The notes under the pieces: generated by a model
Database searches by the model: none
What the model was told of the DNA's origin: nothing
The model's input: only the letters and a program-made list of their open reading frames with translations
Position numbers and translations under genes: made by a program
Source of the DNA: CAYWNA01 sp964459305
Lineage (GTDB): Bacteria; Planctomycetota; Planctomycetia; Pirellulales; Pirellulaceae
DNA length: 64,000 bases
Direction of reading: 5' to 3'
Assembly: GCA_964459305.1 (NCBI GenBank)
Contig: CAYWNA010000031.1
Location: forward strand, 12,831-76,830
Part shown: in pieces, positions 36,855-46,548 of the stretch
Layout: each line of letters begins with the position of its first letter
How positions within the stretch are numbered: the first letter of the stretch is position 1

Positions 36855-38132
36855 ATGTACCACCTCTCTCTGGTTTTCTTCTGGAGTCTCGTGGCGATCG
36901 CCACCTACAACACGTTTTGGACGCTGCTAATGGTCCCCGTCCTGCGGAAACGCCGCCGTGTTGACGTGGCAACTGATGAAGAACTGCCCAAGGCAGCAGT
37001 CCTGCTTTCCTTGCGTGGTGCTGATCCAAGTTTGCCAAGCTGTTTGCATCGGCTGCTGTGCCAAGACTAACCTGATTACGAACTCTTTGTCGCGGTCGAT
37101 TCCGAATCCGATCCGGCGTGGGAGGTTGTGCAGAGCACGATTCGGGAGTTGCAGGCCGACAACGTTCACGTCGCTCCGCTGCGCAAACGCCTCTCGACCT
37201 GCAGCTTGAAGTGCAGTTCGCTTGTCCAATTGGTAGACGAGCTTGATGACTCTCACGAAGTGATTGTGTTAGCGGATGCGGACCTGGAGAGTCACACAAC
37301 CTGGCTACGTGACCTCGTGACGCCACTCGCGGATCCCAAGATTGGCGCGACGTTCGGCAATCGTTGGTTCATGCCGACAGAAGGGTGGTTCGGTTCCCTG
37401 ATCCGACAGCTTTGGAACGCGCCGAGCCTTGTCGTGATGTACGCCATCCAGATTCCCTGGGCGGGCTCACTGGCCATTCGCTCCGACGTTTTCCGACGCG
37501 GCGAGCTGCGAAACAAATGGTCTCGGGCCATCGTGGACGATGGCCCCGTGCGAATGGCCGTGAAGGAGCAAAACTTGGAACTTCGTTTTGTTCCGTCATT
37601 GATCATGGCCAATCGCGAAGAATGCAGTCTCGGCTTTGCCTACAACTTTCTACGGCGACAAATGACTTGGACGCGAACGTACGTGCCCGTATTGTGGACG
37701 GCGTTGTTGATTTGCCCAGCTATATACGTGGGATTGTGGACCGTCGCGTTGTTCCTCGCAGTCGCGTGCGCTTTCCAAGGTTCGCTGGAAGCCGCCATTC
37801 TCTTTGGAGCTGGTGCGACGCTGCTGGCGTCAGTGTCGACTGTTTTGTGGCTGATCCTTGACATCTGTGTACGTCGCGTCATTCGGCGGCAAGGTGAGGC
37901 TGCGCCGACGGTGTGGTCACGCCAGCTATCGCGACTGCCGATCGCAATGCTCTTTGCCGCTTGGTTCCACGTGTGGGCGGCTGTCGCGGCAACGGTTCGC
38001 CGGCGCGTAATCTGGCGCGGCGTGACCTACGAAATTCGAGGACCATCGGACGTGCGGATGGTCGACGACCGTGCATTCACAATGTCCCCAGCCACAACCG
38101 CGGCCCCAGCCGCAACCGCCGTTTCCATTTGA
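36855..38132 (+). pseudogene. Ceramide-glucosyltransferase-like GT2/GT21 gene with one in-frame stop
   Basis: The frame opens at ATG 36855 (MYHLSLVFFWSLVAIATYNT) and meets a TAA at 37068-37070, then continues in the same frame to 38132. Reading across the stop gives LLCQD-stop-PDYELFVAVDSESDPAW, where relatives have QDYP, so a tyrosine codon appears changed to TAA by one base. Other motifs are intact: LLSLRGADPS near the N-terminus, VIVLADADLESHTTWLRDL with the metal-binding aspartates, and RRQMTWTRTY in place of QxxRW. Three or more membrane helices close the protein, and RRVIWRGVTYEIRGP is typical of GT21/HpnI-like enzymes. Alternatives are a recent pseudogene, read-through, or a sequencing error. 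A separate product could start at about 37128 but would lack the donor-site strands. Confidence 0.75.
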
Positions 38133-38158
38133 CACTTGCCCACCATCTAGCGTGAACG

Positions 38159-39772
38159 ATGAAGCTGTTGCTACTCCTGGTTCGATCGTCTTGGTTGGGC
38201 GGCCTGTTTTCCGTCTTATTGGGCGCCGTCAGCGGCATGGCGACTTTGGGGCTGATTACGCTGGTCCACCGGGCGTTGAGTGAACCTGTGACGGAATCGC
38301 TACGACTACCCGCACTCTTTCTAGGTGCTTGCATCGTGGTGCTGGCGACGCAGGTTAGCTCAAAGTTCCTGTTGGTCAGATTGTCGCAATCCACCGCTGC
38401 GCGATTGCGGTACGAACTCTGCAGGCGGATCATGGCCGCTCCGTTGCCCCGACTCGAGGCGGTTGGACCTCACCGCTTGATAGCGACGCTAGGCGGCGAT
38501 GTCAACGCGATCACGGGTGCCTTGACCGGTCTGCCGGGCGTCTGCGCCCACGCGGCCGTTCTGATCTGTGGGATCGGCTATCTCGCGAGTCTCTCGGTGC
38601 CCCTTGCCGGCTGCACGGTTCTGATGGCCGGCGTTGGCGTCGCCAGCTTTCTGGCCGGTCTGCGGATCGCCAACCGTTACCTCCGGCAAGCCCGAGAAGA
38701 TCAGGACGAGGTGGTCAAGCAGACTCGCGCGATGGTTCACGGCATCAAAGAACTCAAAGGCCACCATTCGCGTTGCCTTGATTTTGTCTACGACGTCTTG
38801 CTGCCGGCCGACACCAAGATGCGCGCGAACATGATTGTGGGTTCGGGCGTCCAGGGCTTTGCCCACAGTTGGGGGCGACTGTTCCTATTTGTCGGCATAG
38901 GCTTGTTGATTTTCGCCTGGCCAAGGTTCTCGCCGGTCTCTGCCGCCACGCTGACCGGGTATACGCTCACGATTCTCTACCTGACACATCCGCTGGACGG
39001 CATCCTGGGCTGGCTTCCGGCGATCAACTCGGCCTCGATCTCGCTTTCGAAAATCGAACGGCTTGGCTTGCTGATTGACGATTCCGAGGAACAGACGTTC
39101 AGCACGGTGACGCCGCCGTTCGAATCGCTGGAGCTACGTGGCGTCACCTACAGGTATACTTCGCCGGACGGGCGAGGTTTCGCGCTCGGCCCCATCGATC
39201 TGACGCTGTCCGCGGGAGAAGAACTGTTCATCGCCGGCGGAAATGGAAGCGGCAAGACGACTCTGGCGAAGCTGCTGACGGGGCTGTACGTTCCGCACGA
39301 GGGCCAGGTGTTGCTCAATGGGCAGGTCGTCTCTGACGGTATCCGCGGTAACTACCGGCAGTTGTTTTCGACGGTCTTTGTCGAGGGCCACGTCTTTGAC
39401 CGGCTGTTGGGCATCGACGTGGACCAGGCGCAATTGCGACGTTGGGCGCGACTGCTGGAAATCGAAGAGAAAGTCGACTTCGAAGCTGGACGGTTTGATG
39501 CCGAGAAGCTCTCGCGCGGCCAGCATAAACGGCTGGCGTTGCTTGTCGCGTGTATGGACAATCGGCCGATCTTTCTATTCGACGAGTGGGCAGCGGAACA
39601 GGATCCGGGCTTCAAGGACATCTTCTATCGACAGATCCTGCCGGAGTTGAGGCAGCGTGGCAAGACAGTGGTGGCCATCACCCACGACGATCGATACTTT
39701 TCCGCGGCGGATCGAGTTTTGACCCTGGTCGACGGACGTCTCGACGGGCCCATGAAAGGAATCGCCGCATGA
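38159..39772 (+). CDS. Cyclic-peptide-export-type ABC transporter (SyrD/PvdE-like)
   Basis: Protein of 537 residues; ATG at 38159. Residues 1-~300 form six membrane segments (for example LFSVLLGAVSGMATLGLITL and LAGCTVLMAGVGVASFLAGL). The ATPase domain (about 320-530) has Walker A GGNGSGKTTLAKLL, signature LSRGQHKRLALL and Walker B PIFLFDEWAAEQDP. DEWAAEQDP is characteristic of the SyrD/PvdE/YojI family that exports cyclic peptides and siderophore precursors. The stop overlaps the next gene's ATG by four bases, so it is translationally coupled to the MacA-like adaptor. No NRPS or ribosomal-peptide gene is visible in the window, so the cargo is unknown. Confidence 0.88.
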   Translation: MKLLLLLVRSSWLGGLFSVLLGAVSGMATLGLITLVHRALSEPVTESLRLPALFLGACIVVLATQVSSKFLLVRLSQSTAARLRYELCRRIMAAPLPRLEAVGPHRLIATLGGDVNAITGALTGLPGVCAHAAVLICGIGYLASLSVPLAGCTVLMAGVGVASFLAGLRIANRYLRQAREDQDEVVKQTRAMVHGIKELKGHHSRCLDFVYDVLLPADTKMRANMIVGSGVQGFAHSWGRLFLFVGIGLLIFAWPRFSPVSAATLTGYTLTILYLTHPLDGILGWLPAINSASISLSKIERLGLLIDDSEEQTFSTVTPPFESLELRGVTYRYTSPDGRGFALGPIDLTLSAGEELFIAGGNGSGKTTLAKLLTGLYVPHEGQVLLNGQVVSDGIRGNYRQLFSTVFVEGHVFDRLLGIDVDQAQLRRWARLLEIEEKVDFEAGRFDAEKLSRGQHKRLALLVACMDNRPIFLFDEWAAEQDPGFKDIFYRQILPELRQRGKTVVAITHDDRYFSAADRVLTLVDGRLDGPMKGIAA

Positions 39773-41064
39773 CGGAAGCCTGTCGCACAACACGGCCGAT
39801 GGCTCCACGGCGCCGCAGCCGTTTCACCCGGCGGTGGGTGATCGCGTTTCTGGTTGTGATGGCCGGTTCAGCCGCGTTGGGTACCAGCTATGTGCGCGAC
39901 CGAATGGCGGAGCTGCCCGAGTTGCGCTCGGTTAAGATGGAACGCGGTGACCTCCGCATCACCGTAAAAGCCACGGGAACCGTGGAGCCGGAGGAGGTTG
40001 TCGAAGTCGGGGCCACCGTGTCTGGCAGAATCGTGGAGTTCGGCAAGGACGGCGACCGCGACAACAAACCGATGGACGTAGGATCTCGCGTGGCAAAGAA
40101 CTGCGTCTTGGCGCAACTCGATCGCGAGACCTACGAAGTCGAGCTGCAAAAGGCCCAGGCAGCGCGGCGCCTGGCGGAAGCCGATGTGGGCCGACTGGCG
40201 ACGCAACTGACGCAGGCCGCCCGCGATTTGGACCGAGCGCGGCGTTTGCGGAGCACCAACTCACGGAGCGACTTTGACAAGGTCGTGACCGCCCACGAGG
40301 CCGCCGGCGCCGAGTTGGCGATCGGGCAGGCACGGCTTGAACAATCGATTGCCGCGGTTAGACAGGCCGAGATCAATTTGGATAGAACGACAATTCGCTC
40401 GCCGATCGACGGCGTTGTGATCGATCGACGAGCCAATCTCGGCCAAAACGTCGGGGCGGGAACCTCTGGTCTGTTTTTGCTGGCGACGAACCTGGATGGG
40501 ATGCGGATTCGTGCTTCGGTCGGCGAGACCGATATCGGCAAAGTGGCGGTTGGACAGCCCGTGACGTTTACGGTGGATTCGCATCGCGACCGGACGATGA
40601 CAGGCCGCGTCGAAAAGATCCTGCTGAACGCCAGACTTCACGGCAACTTTGTGACCTACGACGTGCTGGTCGCCGTGGACGGGCCGACGACAATGCTGCT
40701 GCCCCATATGACGGCAGATGTCGAGTTTGAGACAGTCAAGCGCGAACGAGCCTGGCTGGTGCCGGCCAGTTCGCTAGGCTGGTGGCCCAGCAAAGAGCAG
40801 ATTGTGCCGGCTTTTGCAGACGTCAAACGCCCCGCGGAGTCCGACGAAACGCAAAACGGCCCCGGCGAGGGAGACGCCGCGGTCGTATGGGTGCCAGTCG
40901 GCAATGATCGCGTCCGGCCGCTGTCGGTCCGTGTGGGAATTGACGACGGCGTGTTGACCGAAGTTGTCGGCGGAGGCTTTCGAGAGGAATTGCCGGTCGT
41001 GGTTGGCATCGTCAAGGAGACGACGCTCGCGAGGATCATTCCGAGCGTAAAGACGCTGCGATAG
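39769..41064 (+). CDS. macA: MacA/HlyD-like periplasmic efflux adaptor
   Basis: Protein of 431 residues; the ATG at 39769 overlaps the previous stop (ATGA). One N-terminal membrane anchor (WVIAFLVVMAGSAALGTSYV, about 24-45) is followed by barrel-sandwich halves: GTVEPEEVVEVGATVSGRIV and RTTIRSPIDGVVIDRRANLG, which flank a helical hairpin (VELQKAQAARRLAEADVGRL). Beta-barrel and membrane-proximal domains complete the adaptor. It should bridge an inner-membrane ABC protein (MacB-like, next gene) and the TolC-like channel encoded at 34677-36626. Confidence 0.88.
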   Translation: MTEACRTTRPMAPRRRSRFTRRWVIAFLVVMAGSAALGTSYVRDRMAELPELRSVKMERGDLRITVKATGTVEPEEVVEVGATVSGRIVEFGKDGDRDNKPMDVGSRVAKNCVLAQLDRETYEVELQKAQAARRLAEADVGRLATQLTQAARDLDRARRLRSTNSRSDFDKVVTAHEAAGAELAIGQARLEQSIAAVRQAEINLDRTTIRSPIDGVVIDRRANLGQNVGAGTSGLFLLATNLDGMRIRASVGETDIGKVAVGQPVTFTVDSHRDRTMTGRVEKILLNARLHGNFVTYDVLVAVDGPTTMLLPHMTADVEFETVKRERAWLVPASSLGWWPSKEQIVPAFADVKRPAESDETQNGPGEGDAAVVWVPVGNDRVRPLSVRVGIDDGVLTEVVGGGFREELPVVVGIVKETTLARIIPSVKTLR

Positions 41065-41130
41065 TTGCGATGGATCATCCTTGTCCTGGACCCCAGAGCC
41101 TGCCCAGGAACCAGTTCTTGAGGCCCGAAG

Positions 41131-43188
41131 TTGATTGAACTTCACGACATTCGCAAGACCTACCAGATCGGCGACATCGAACTGCCGGTGCTGAAGGGCA
41201 TCTCGCTGGACATCGCATCCGGCGAGTACGTCGCGCTGATGGGTTCGTCCGGCTCAGGCAAGACGACCCTAATGAACCTGCTGGGCAGTCTCGATTATCC
41301 GACAGAAGGCATGTATCGGCTAGGCGGCATCGACGCATCGGTGCTTTCGGCAACAGAGTTGGCCGAGTTTCGCAGCGAACACATCGGCTTTGTCTTTCAG
41401 AACTACAATCTGCTGCCGCGTACGTCCGCGCTCGATAACGTACTACTGCCGACGTTGTATGCAGCCGATGGCCGATCGCGTCGCGAGCGGATTGCCTACG
41501 CCACGCAGTTGTTGGAAGCGTTCGGATTGGGCGATCGCCTGCAGCACACCCCGAACCAGCTTTCCGGTGGAGAAAGACAGCGGGTCGCCATCGCACGGGC
41601 CTTGATCAATCGCCCGAAACTGCTGTTGGCGGACGAACCGACCGGTAATCTCGATTCGAACACGGAACTCGAAATCCTGGAGATCTTCCGCAAACTGAAC
41701 CAGGAGCATCAGATCACGTTAGTCGTCGTGACGCACGACGCCGAGGTCGCTCGCCAGGCAGACCGCGTGATTCACATGCAAGATGGTGTGATTGCCGACG
41801 ACCTGTCGAATGTGCGTCCTGCGAATCCGGCATCTCGCTCACGCCCGGACCATGCCGTGGAAACGGCTTTCTGTACTGCGCGTCCTCCTGTGTTTGCCGC
41901 CATCGCAAACGCCATCTGGGTCGCCGCGCTAGCGCTCCGCCGCAATGCCATGCGGACCATGCTGACCATGTTGGGAGTGATCATTGGCGTCGCATCGGTC
42001 GTCGCGGTGATGGAATTGAGCAGCGGCGCGTCGGCGGCCATCACGGACACGGTCGCCAGCATGGGAGCCAGTATGCTCACCATCGATCCCGGCAAAGGAT
42101 CGAGCACAGGCCGCCGCCAAAAGCTAGTTCGCCTCACGCCAGACGACGTCATAGCCGTCGCCAAAGCTTGCCCATCGGTACAGGTGGCCGCACCGCTGAT
42201 CTATGCCGATATCCAACTCGTCCGGGGCAACCACCGCTGGAAGCCAAACTTTGCGATGGGTACGTCAGCCGAGTACCTGGCAGCTCGAAATTGGGCCGAC
42301 TTGGATATGGGGCAGAGCTTCTCGCAACAGCACATCCTGGACGCCGCTAAGGTCTGCATCCTTGGCAAGACGGTGGCGGATCGAATTTTCGAAGCGGAAT
42401 ACCCCATCGGCCAGGAAGTCCGCGCCAACGGTGTGCCGATGCGCGTCATCGGTGTTCTCTCACCCAAAGGTGGTGACATTATTGGCAACGATCAGGACGA
42501 CATCGTTGTCGCTCCTTGGACGACGTTCAAATATCGCATCAACGGGACGGTCTCGCCACCGAAGCGGGTTGCGACGTTCGCCGACCAGCTGCCTGAGATG
42601 CAATTGGCATCGCGACGGCGAACGACGCGAAATGAGTCGATTCACCAGATCTATGTCCAGGCGCGATCACCGGAACGCGTCGCAGAGGCTCGCGAACAGA
42701 TCACCCATCTGCTTTCCCGACGGCATGACGTCGACCCAGCCGGCGCGTTACGAATCAACGATATCACCGAGGTTTCGAAGGTCGTGGGACAGGTCGTCGG
42801 CGGCTTGTCGGCTTTGGGCCTGGTCATCGCCGGTGTGTCGCTGATGGTCGGCGGCGTTGGCATTATGAACATCATGCTCGTTTCTGTCACCGAACGGACG
42901 CGGGAAATCGGCTTGCGCATGGCGGTAGGCGCCGATCGTCGTGCCGTTCTCCGCCAGTTCTTGATCGAAGCAACCGTCTTATGCCTGCTGGGAGGGGTTG
43001 TGGGCATCGTTGTCGGGCATCTCTGGTCGCTTTTGGTTGGCACGATCATTGGCTGGCCGACAGTCATGTCGATTTGGTCGCCGCTGGTTGCCATGGGCGT
43101 TGCGGCGACGGTGGGCATCCTCTTCGGCTACTATCCCGCCCGCGCGGCATCGCGACTGAACCCGATTGACGCCCTGCGTTACGAATAG
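41131..43188 (+). CDS. macB: MacB-like ABC transporter (ATPase plus FtsX-type permease)
   Basis: Protein of 685 residues. The TTG at 41131 has gagg 7 bases upstream and leads straight into IELHDIRKTYQIGDIELPVL. The ATPase (1-~225) has GSSGSGKTTLMNLLGSLDYP, LSGGERQRVAIARAL and LLLADEPTGNLDS. A first membrane helix comes after residue 265, then a MacB-type periplasmic core domain (about 310-540) and three C-terminal helices of the FtsX type (GVSLMVGGVGIMNIMLVSVT to VAATVGILFGYYPARAASRL). The 66-base gap after macA suggests one operon. Known MacB proteins expel peptides, glycolipid-like molecules or heme precursors by a piston mechanism through TolC; the substrate here is unknown. Confidence 0.92.
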   Translation: MIELHDIRKTYQIGDIELPVLKGISLDIASGEYVALMGSSGSGKTTLMNLLGSLDYPTEGMYRLGGIDASVLSATELAEFRSEHIGFVFQNYNLLPRTSALDNVLLPTLYAADGRSRRERIAYATQLLEAFGLGDRLQHTPNQLSGGERQRVAIARALINRPKLLLADEPTGNLDSNTELEILEIFRKLNQEHQITLVVVTHDAEVARQADRVIHMQDGVIADDLSNVRPANPASRSRPDHAVETAFCTARPPVFAAIANAIWVAALALRRNAMRTMLTMLGVIIGVASVVAVMELSSGASAAITDTVASMGASMLTIDPGKGSSTGRRQKLVRLTPDDVIAVAKACPSVQVAAPLIYADIQLVRGNHRWKPNFAMGTSAEYLAARNWADLDMGQSFSQQHILDAAKVCILGKTVADRIFEAEYPIGQEVRANGVPMRVIGVLSPKGGDIIGNDQDDIVVAPWTTFKYRINGTVSPPKRVATFADQLPEMQLASRRRTTRNESIHQIYVQARSPERVAEAREQITHLLSRRHDVDPAGALRINDITEVSKVVGQVVGGLSALGLVIAGVSLMVGGVGIMNIMLVSVTERTREIGLRMAVGADRRAVLRQFLIEATVLCLLGGVVGIVVGHLWSLLVGTIIGWPTVMSIWSPLVAMGVAATVGILFGYYPARAASRLNPIDALRYE

Positions 43189-43381
43189 CCGGTTTACTTC
43201 GCTGATCCTTGGATGTTTTAAATCAACAATCAGTCAATATGAGGAATCTTGATACGCCTTCTCCGCAACCCTGCGTTGTCAGTCTCGGAGTGGATAGCCC
43301 CGACCCAACCGAGTCCGGCTTCTCCGGGGTATGAAAGGGGAGTTGGAAAGGTCTTTCGGCGCCGTTTCCAGGGAGGGATAC

Positions 43382-44842
43382 GTGGCGACGACTATACCAC
43401 GCAGAATTAGCGTAATTGTTCCAACGTACAACAACGGCGGTTTCATCGCGCAGGCGGTGGATAGCGTCTTTGAACAGCGCTACGACAACTGCGAGATTAT
43501 CGTGGTCGACGATGGCTCGACCGATAGCACCGCCTCGGTACTGGCACGTTTTGGTGAGCAAGTTAAAGTCATCCGGCAAGCAAATGCGGGTTCGGCCGCT
43601 GCTCGCAATACGGGGTTGCGTCAAGCAACTGGTGAGTATGTAGCGCTGTTGGACGCGGACGACTGGTTTCTACCTGGCAAGTTCCGAGAGCAAGCTGCGA
43701 TCTTGGCGGCACGACCTTCGTTGGGGGCAGTGCATAGCGGCTGGCGGATTGTCGATGCCGAGGGGAGTCCAATCCGGAACGTCGAGCCATGGCAACGTGC
43801 ACCGAAGTTGGATCTGGCTTCGTGGCTGAAATGGAAACCAGTGAAGATGGGGGCGATGCTGTTTCGGAGAGCGTGGTTGGAGCGGGTCGGGTACCTGGAT
43901 CCGGAACTCCGTCAATCGCAAGACGTCGACTTGATGCTGCGATTAGCCCTAGCCGGTTGCAGGATGGAATGGCAGTACGAGCCGACGCTCTGCTACCGCC
44001 ATCACGACAACAGTACGATCCGGAAAGGCGCATTGAACCAGGCTAAGTACGCGGTCATGGTGTTGGACAAATTCTTCGAGGACCCAAATGTCCCCGCCGC
44101 GATTCGCAGAAAGGAGAGGTTCACTCGCTACTATTCCACGCTGTGGGTTTCGTGGCACTTGTTCCGAACCGGCAATGTGTCTGCCACGGTGCCGTACCTT
44201 CAGAAGGCGATGAAGTACTCGCCCTATGGAATGCATTGGACGGTCCAAGATTGGCTTGTCCACTTCGCCAAGTGGTCTGCGGCCGATGGTGCCGATCCAC
44301 AAGTCGTTATTGCGATGACGCCGTACTTTAGACAAGCGGCGGGGATGGCTGATCACCATTGGTCCAACGTCGCGGCCGATCTGGATTGGTGGTTGAACGT
44401 GTGGCGGCATTACTTGAAGGCCGACTACTGCCGTGCCGCAGAAGAACTCCGGCACAGTCCGCGCGTGCCGGTTCAAGACTTGCTCACCCGAGTCGGCTTT
44501 TTCCTGTTGACGAGCCCACAGCCCGCAACTATGGAGGCTGTGAACCGGTTCTGGGAAGATGCTCTGGCCACAGGACTGGTTGACTCGACCAGTTCGCACG
44601 AAGTGACAAGCCTTTGCTTGTCGCTCTTTGGGCGGACTTTGTGGTCGAAAGAACGCGATACGAGACGGGCCGCGATCTGGTCAGCCTGCCAAAATGGTTG
44701 TCGGCCTCGCGCGTGGCCCGCTTGGTTCCGCTTTCTGCGTGCCGGATTGTCGCTGGCTGCGAGTACCAGCTTGGGCAGGCAAGAAGTGCGTTCTGCCGCC
44801 CCTGCAATGCTACGGATTTGGACATGCTGCAATTGGTATTGA
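43382..44842 (+). CDS. GT2-family glycosyltransferase with helical C-terminal region
   Basis: Protein of 486 residues from the GTG at 43382 (VATTIPRRISVIVPTYNNGG), chosen because gggaggg ends 4 bases upstream; an ATG at 43331 would add 17 residues. The GT-A domain (1-~240) has ISVIVPTYN, IIVVDDGSTDST, ARNTGLRQATGEYVALLDAD with the DXD-type metal site, and RQSQDVDLMLRLALAG. The C-terminal ~240 residues are helical, rich in W and L, with no clear membrane crossing. The extreme C-terminus (WTCCNWY) looks unusual and might reflect a late frameshift. It is probably a cytoplasmic glycan-chain transferase. It is separated by 193 bases from macB. Confidence 0.82.
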   Translation: MATTIPRRISVIVPTYNNGGFIAQAVDSVFEQRYDNCEIIVVDDGSTDSTASVLARFGEQVKVIRQANAGSAAARNTGLRQATGEYVALLDADDWFLPGKFREQAAILAARPSLGAVHSGWRIVDAEGSPIRNVEPWQRAPKLDLASWLKWKPVKMGAMLFRRAWLERVGYLDPELRQSQDVDLMLRLALAGCRMEWQYEPTLCYRHHDNSTIRKGALNQAKYAVMVLDKFFEDPNVPAAIRRKERFTRYYSTLWVSWHLFRTGNVSATVPYLQKAMKYSPYGMHWTVQDWLVHFAKWSAADGADPQVVIAMTPYFRQAAGMADHHWSNVAADLDWWLNVWRHYLKADYCRAAEELRHSPRVPVQDLLTRVGFFLLTSPQPATMEAVNRFWEDALATGLVDSTSSHEVTSLCLSLFGRTLWSKERDTRRAAIWSACQNGCRPRAWPAWFRFLRAGLSLAASTSLGRQEVRSAAPAMLRIWTCCNWY

Positions 44843-45067
44843 CGCGTTGCGGGCTTCCCGTTATCAGCAATCATCAGGAACGGTCCTTTTCAAAGAAGAT
44901 CCTTGCGTGACGTCTTGAGCAAGTCTGGACATGGGAGCATCTCCAGAACTCAAATCGCAACAAATCTCGGTGCGACCAAAACAGGGGGGCAGCAGGCTCC
45001 TGCACAATAGTGCGGACTTGCCCGCGTTTGTTACAACGATGAGGCGAGGCGGCGAACGAACGATAGT

Positions 45068-46423
45068 ATGAACTCGGAACCAAGAACCGATGAGCCACTC
45101 GCTTCATCAGAAGCACGCGTTCGCGACTTGCGGACAACTACGGTGGCTCCTGCGCGATTGCGCGTCGCCGTGGTCGTTCACCACTTTCCGGTCGTCTCCC
45201 AAACCTTCGTCGTAAACTTGATCGAGGGATTGCGCGACCGCGGACACACAGTGGATATCTGCGTCCTGAATAGCCACACCCCCGATCTGCACGCCGAGAC
45301 CGGAACAGAACACCTTTCGCAACACGTCTGCGATCTCGCGACGCAGGGCTCGATCATGCAAGCAAATGCCGGCTTGCGATGGCTCCAGTTGGCAATCGAG
45401 CGTCCAGGACTGTCGGTCCGACTGCTGCCGGCTCTGGTCAAGAGGAACGGCCTGGGGCCGGAATTGATTCATCGGTCATTCGCATTGCGACGATCATACT
45501 ATGACATTGTCCATTGCCAGTTCGGCACCTGCGGCCTGAAGTGGGCGAGCTTGCTGGATTACGGTATCTGTGCGGGGAAACTGGTCCTATCATTCCGCGG
45601 CAACGATGTGAGCAGTCTTCCCAACAGGAAAGGTCGGGACGTGTATCGCAATCTGTTTGCCAGAGCTGACTTGTGTTTGCCCAACTGCGACTTTTTTGCA
45701 CAGCGGCTGTTGAAGATGGGTTGCGATGACCGGCGAATGGAGGTGTACCGTTCGGCAATCGCGGTCGACAAGATCCCCTTTCGCGAACGCCAATGTCAAC
45801 CCGGGCGGCCCCTGAGACTACTCACTGTCGGGCGACTGGTGGAGAAGAAAGGCATCGAGTTCTGCATTCGGGCTGTCGCTGGACTAGCGAGTGAGGGACA
45901 TCGGCTGGAATATCGCATCATTGGTGATGGGCCTCTCCGTGCCTCCCTGGAAAGGCTGATCGAACAACTCGACGCGGCTTCCGTGATTCGGCTTGAGGGG
46001 AGAAAGGGGCAAGCAGAAGTGTTCGACACCCTTCCAACATCCGACCTCTTCTTGGCCTGCAGTGTGACGGCCAGCACTGGTGACCAGGATGGCCCCGTCA
46101 ACGTCCTGAAAGAAGCCATGGCCAGCGGCATGCCCGTTATTGGAACCCGCCACGGGGGAATCCCGGAGTTGATTACGGACGGTCGGGAGGGATTCCTCGT
46201 CCCCGAGCGAGACGTCCATGCGATTCAGAACCGAATCCGTTGGCTACAAACGCATCCGGAACATTGGCCGCAAATGGGGCGCGCCGGGCGAGCGCGAGTA
46301 CAACGAGACTATGACTTGACGGACTGGAACGACCGCCTGGTTGAACTCTATCGAAAGCTCCTGTCGACGCAGCCTGCGCATCGTTGCGCTGGAACGGCTG
46401 CGAAGCGGCGACTTGCTGCGTAA
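45068..46423 (+). CDS. GT4-family glycosyltransferase (WcaL/AmsK-like)
   Basis: Protein of 451 residues; ATG at 45068 without a strong ribosome-binding site. After a ~35-residue polar leader comes LRVAVVVHHFPVVSQTFVVN, the start typical of colanic-acid and amylovoran transferases. The GT-B C-terminal domain has LRLLTVGRLVEKKGIEFCIR, SDLFLACSVTASTGDQDGPV with NVLKEAMASGMPVIGTRHGG (nucleotide-sugar glutamates), and ELITDGREGFLVPERD. Length is normal. It probably adds a hexose to the growing repeat unit in the cytoplasm. Confidence 0.88.
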   Translation: MNSEPRTDEPLASSEARVRDLRTTTVAPARLRVAVVVHHFPVVSQTFVVNLIEGLRDRGHTVDICVLNSHTPDLHAETGTEHLSQHVCDLATQGSIMQANAGLRWLQLAIERPGLSVRLLPALVKRNGLGPELIHRSFALRRSYYDIVHCQFGTCGLKWASLLDYGICAGKLVLSFRGNDVSSLPNRKGRDVYRNLFARADLCLPNCDFFAQRLLKMGCDDRRMEVYRSAIAVDKIPFRERQCQPGRPLRLLTVGRLVEKKGIEFCIRAVAGLASEGHRLEYRIIGDGPLRASLERLIEQLDAASVIRLEGRKGQAEVFDTLPTSDLFLACSVTASTGDQDGPVNVLKEAMASGMPVIGTRHGGIPELITDGREGFLVPERDVHAIQNRIRWLQTHPEHWPQMGRAGRARVQRDYDLTDWNDRLVELYRKLLSTQPAHRCAGTAAKRRLAA

Positions 46424-46548
46424 GAATAGGATCTAACCACCGTTGGCCAGAACGCCATCAACGTGCCTGTGCGACAGATTTCAACCACACCATGCCCCCA
46501 CTCGCATCGCGGAACTGAGAATACAGTACCCCAAAGGACCGACCACGA

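Noticed and set aside
34677..43188. NRPS/lipopeptide biosynthetic cluster
   Set aside because: Exporter genes are of the right type, but no adenylation, condensation or carrier domain is present in the window.
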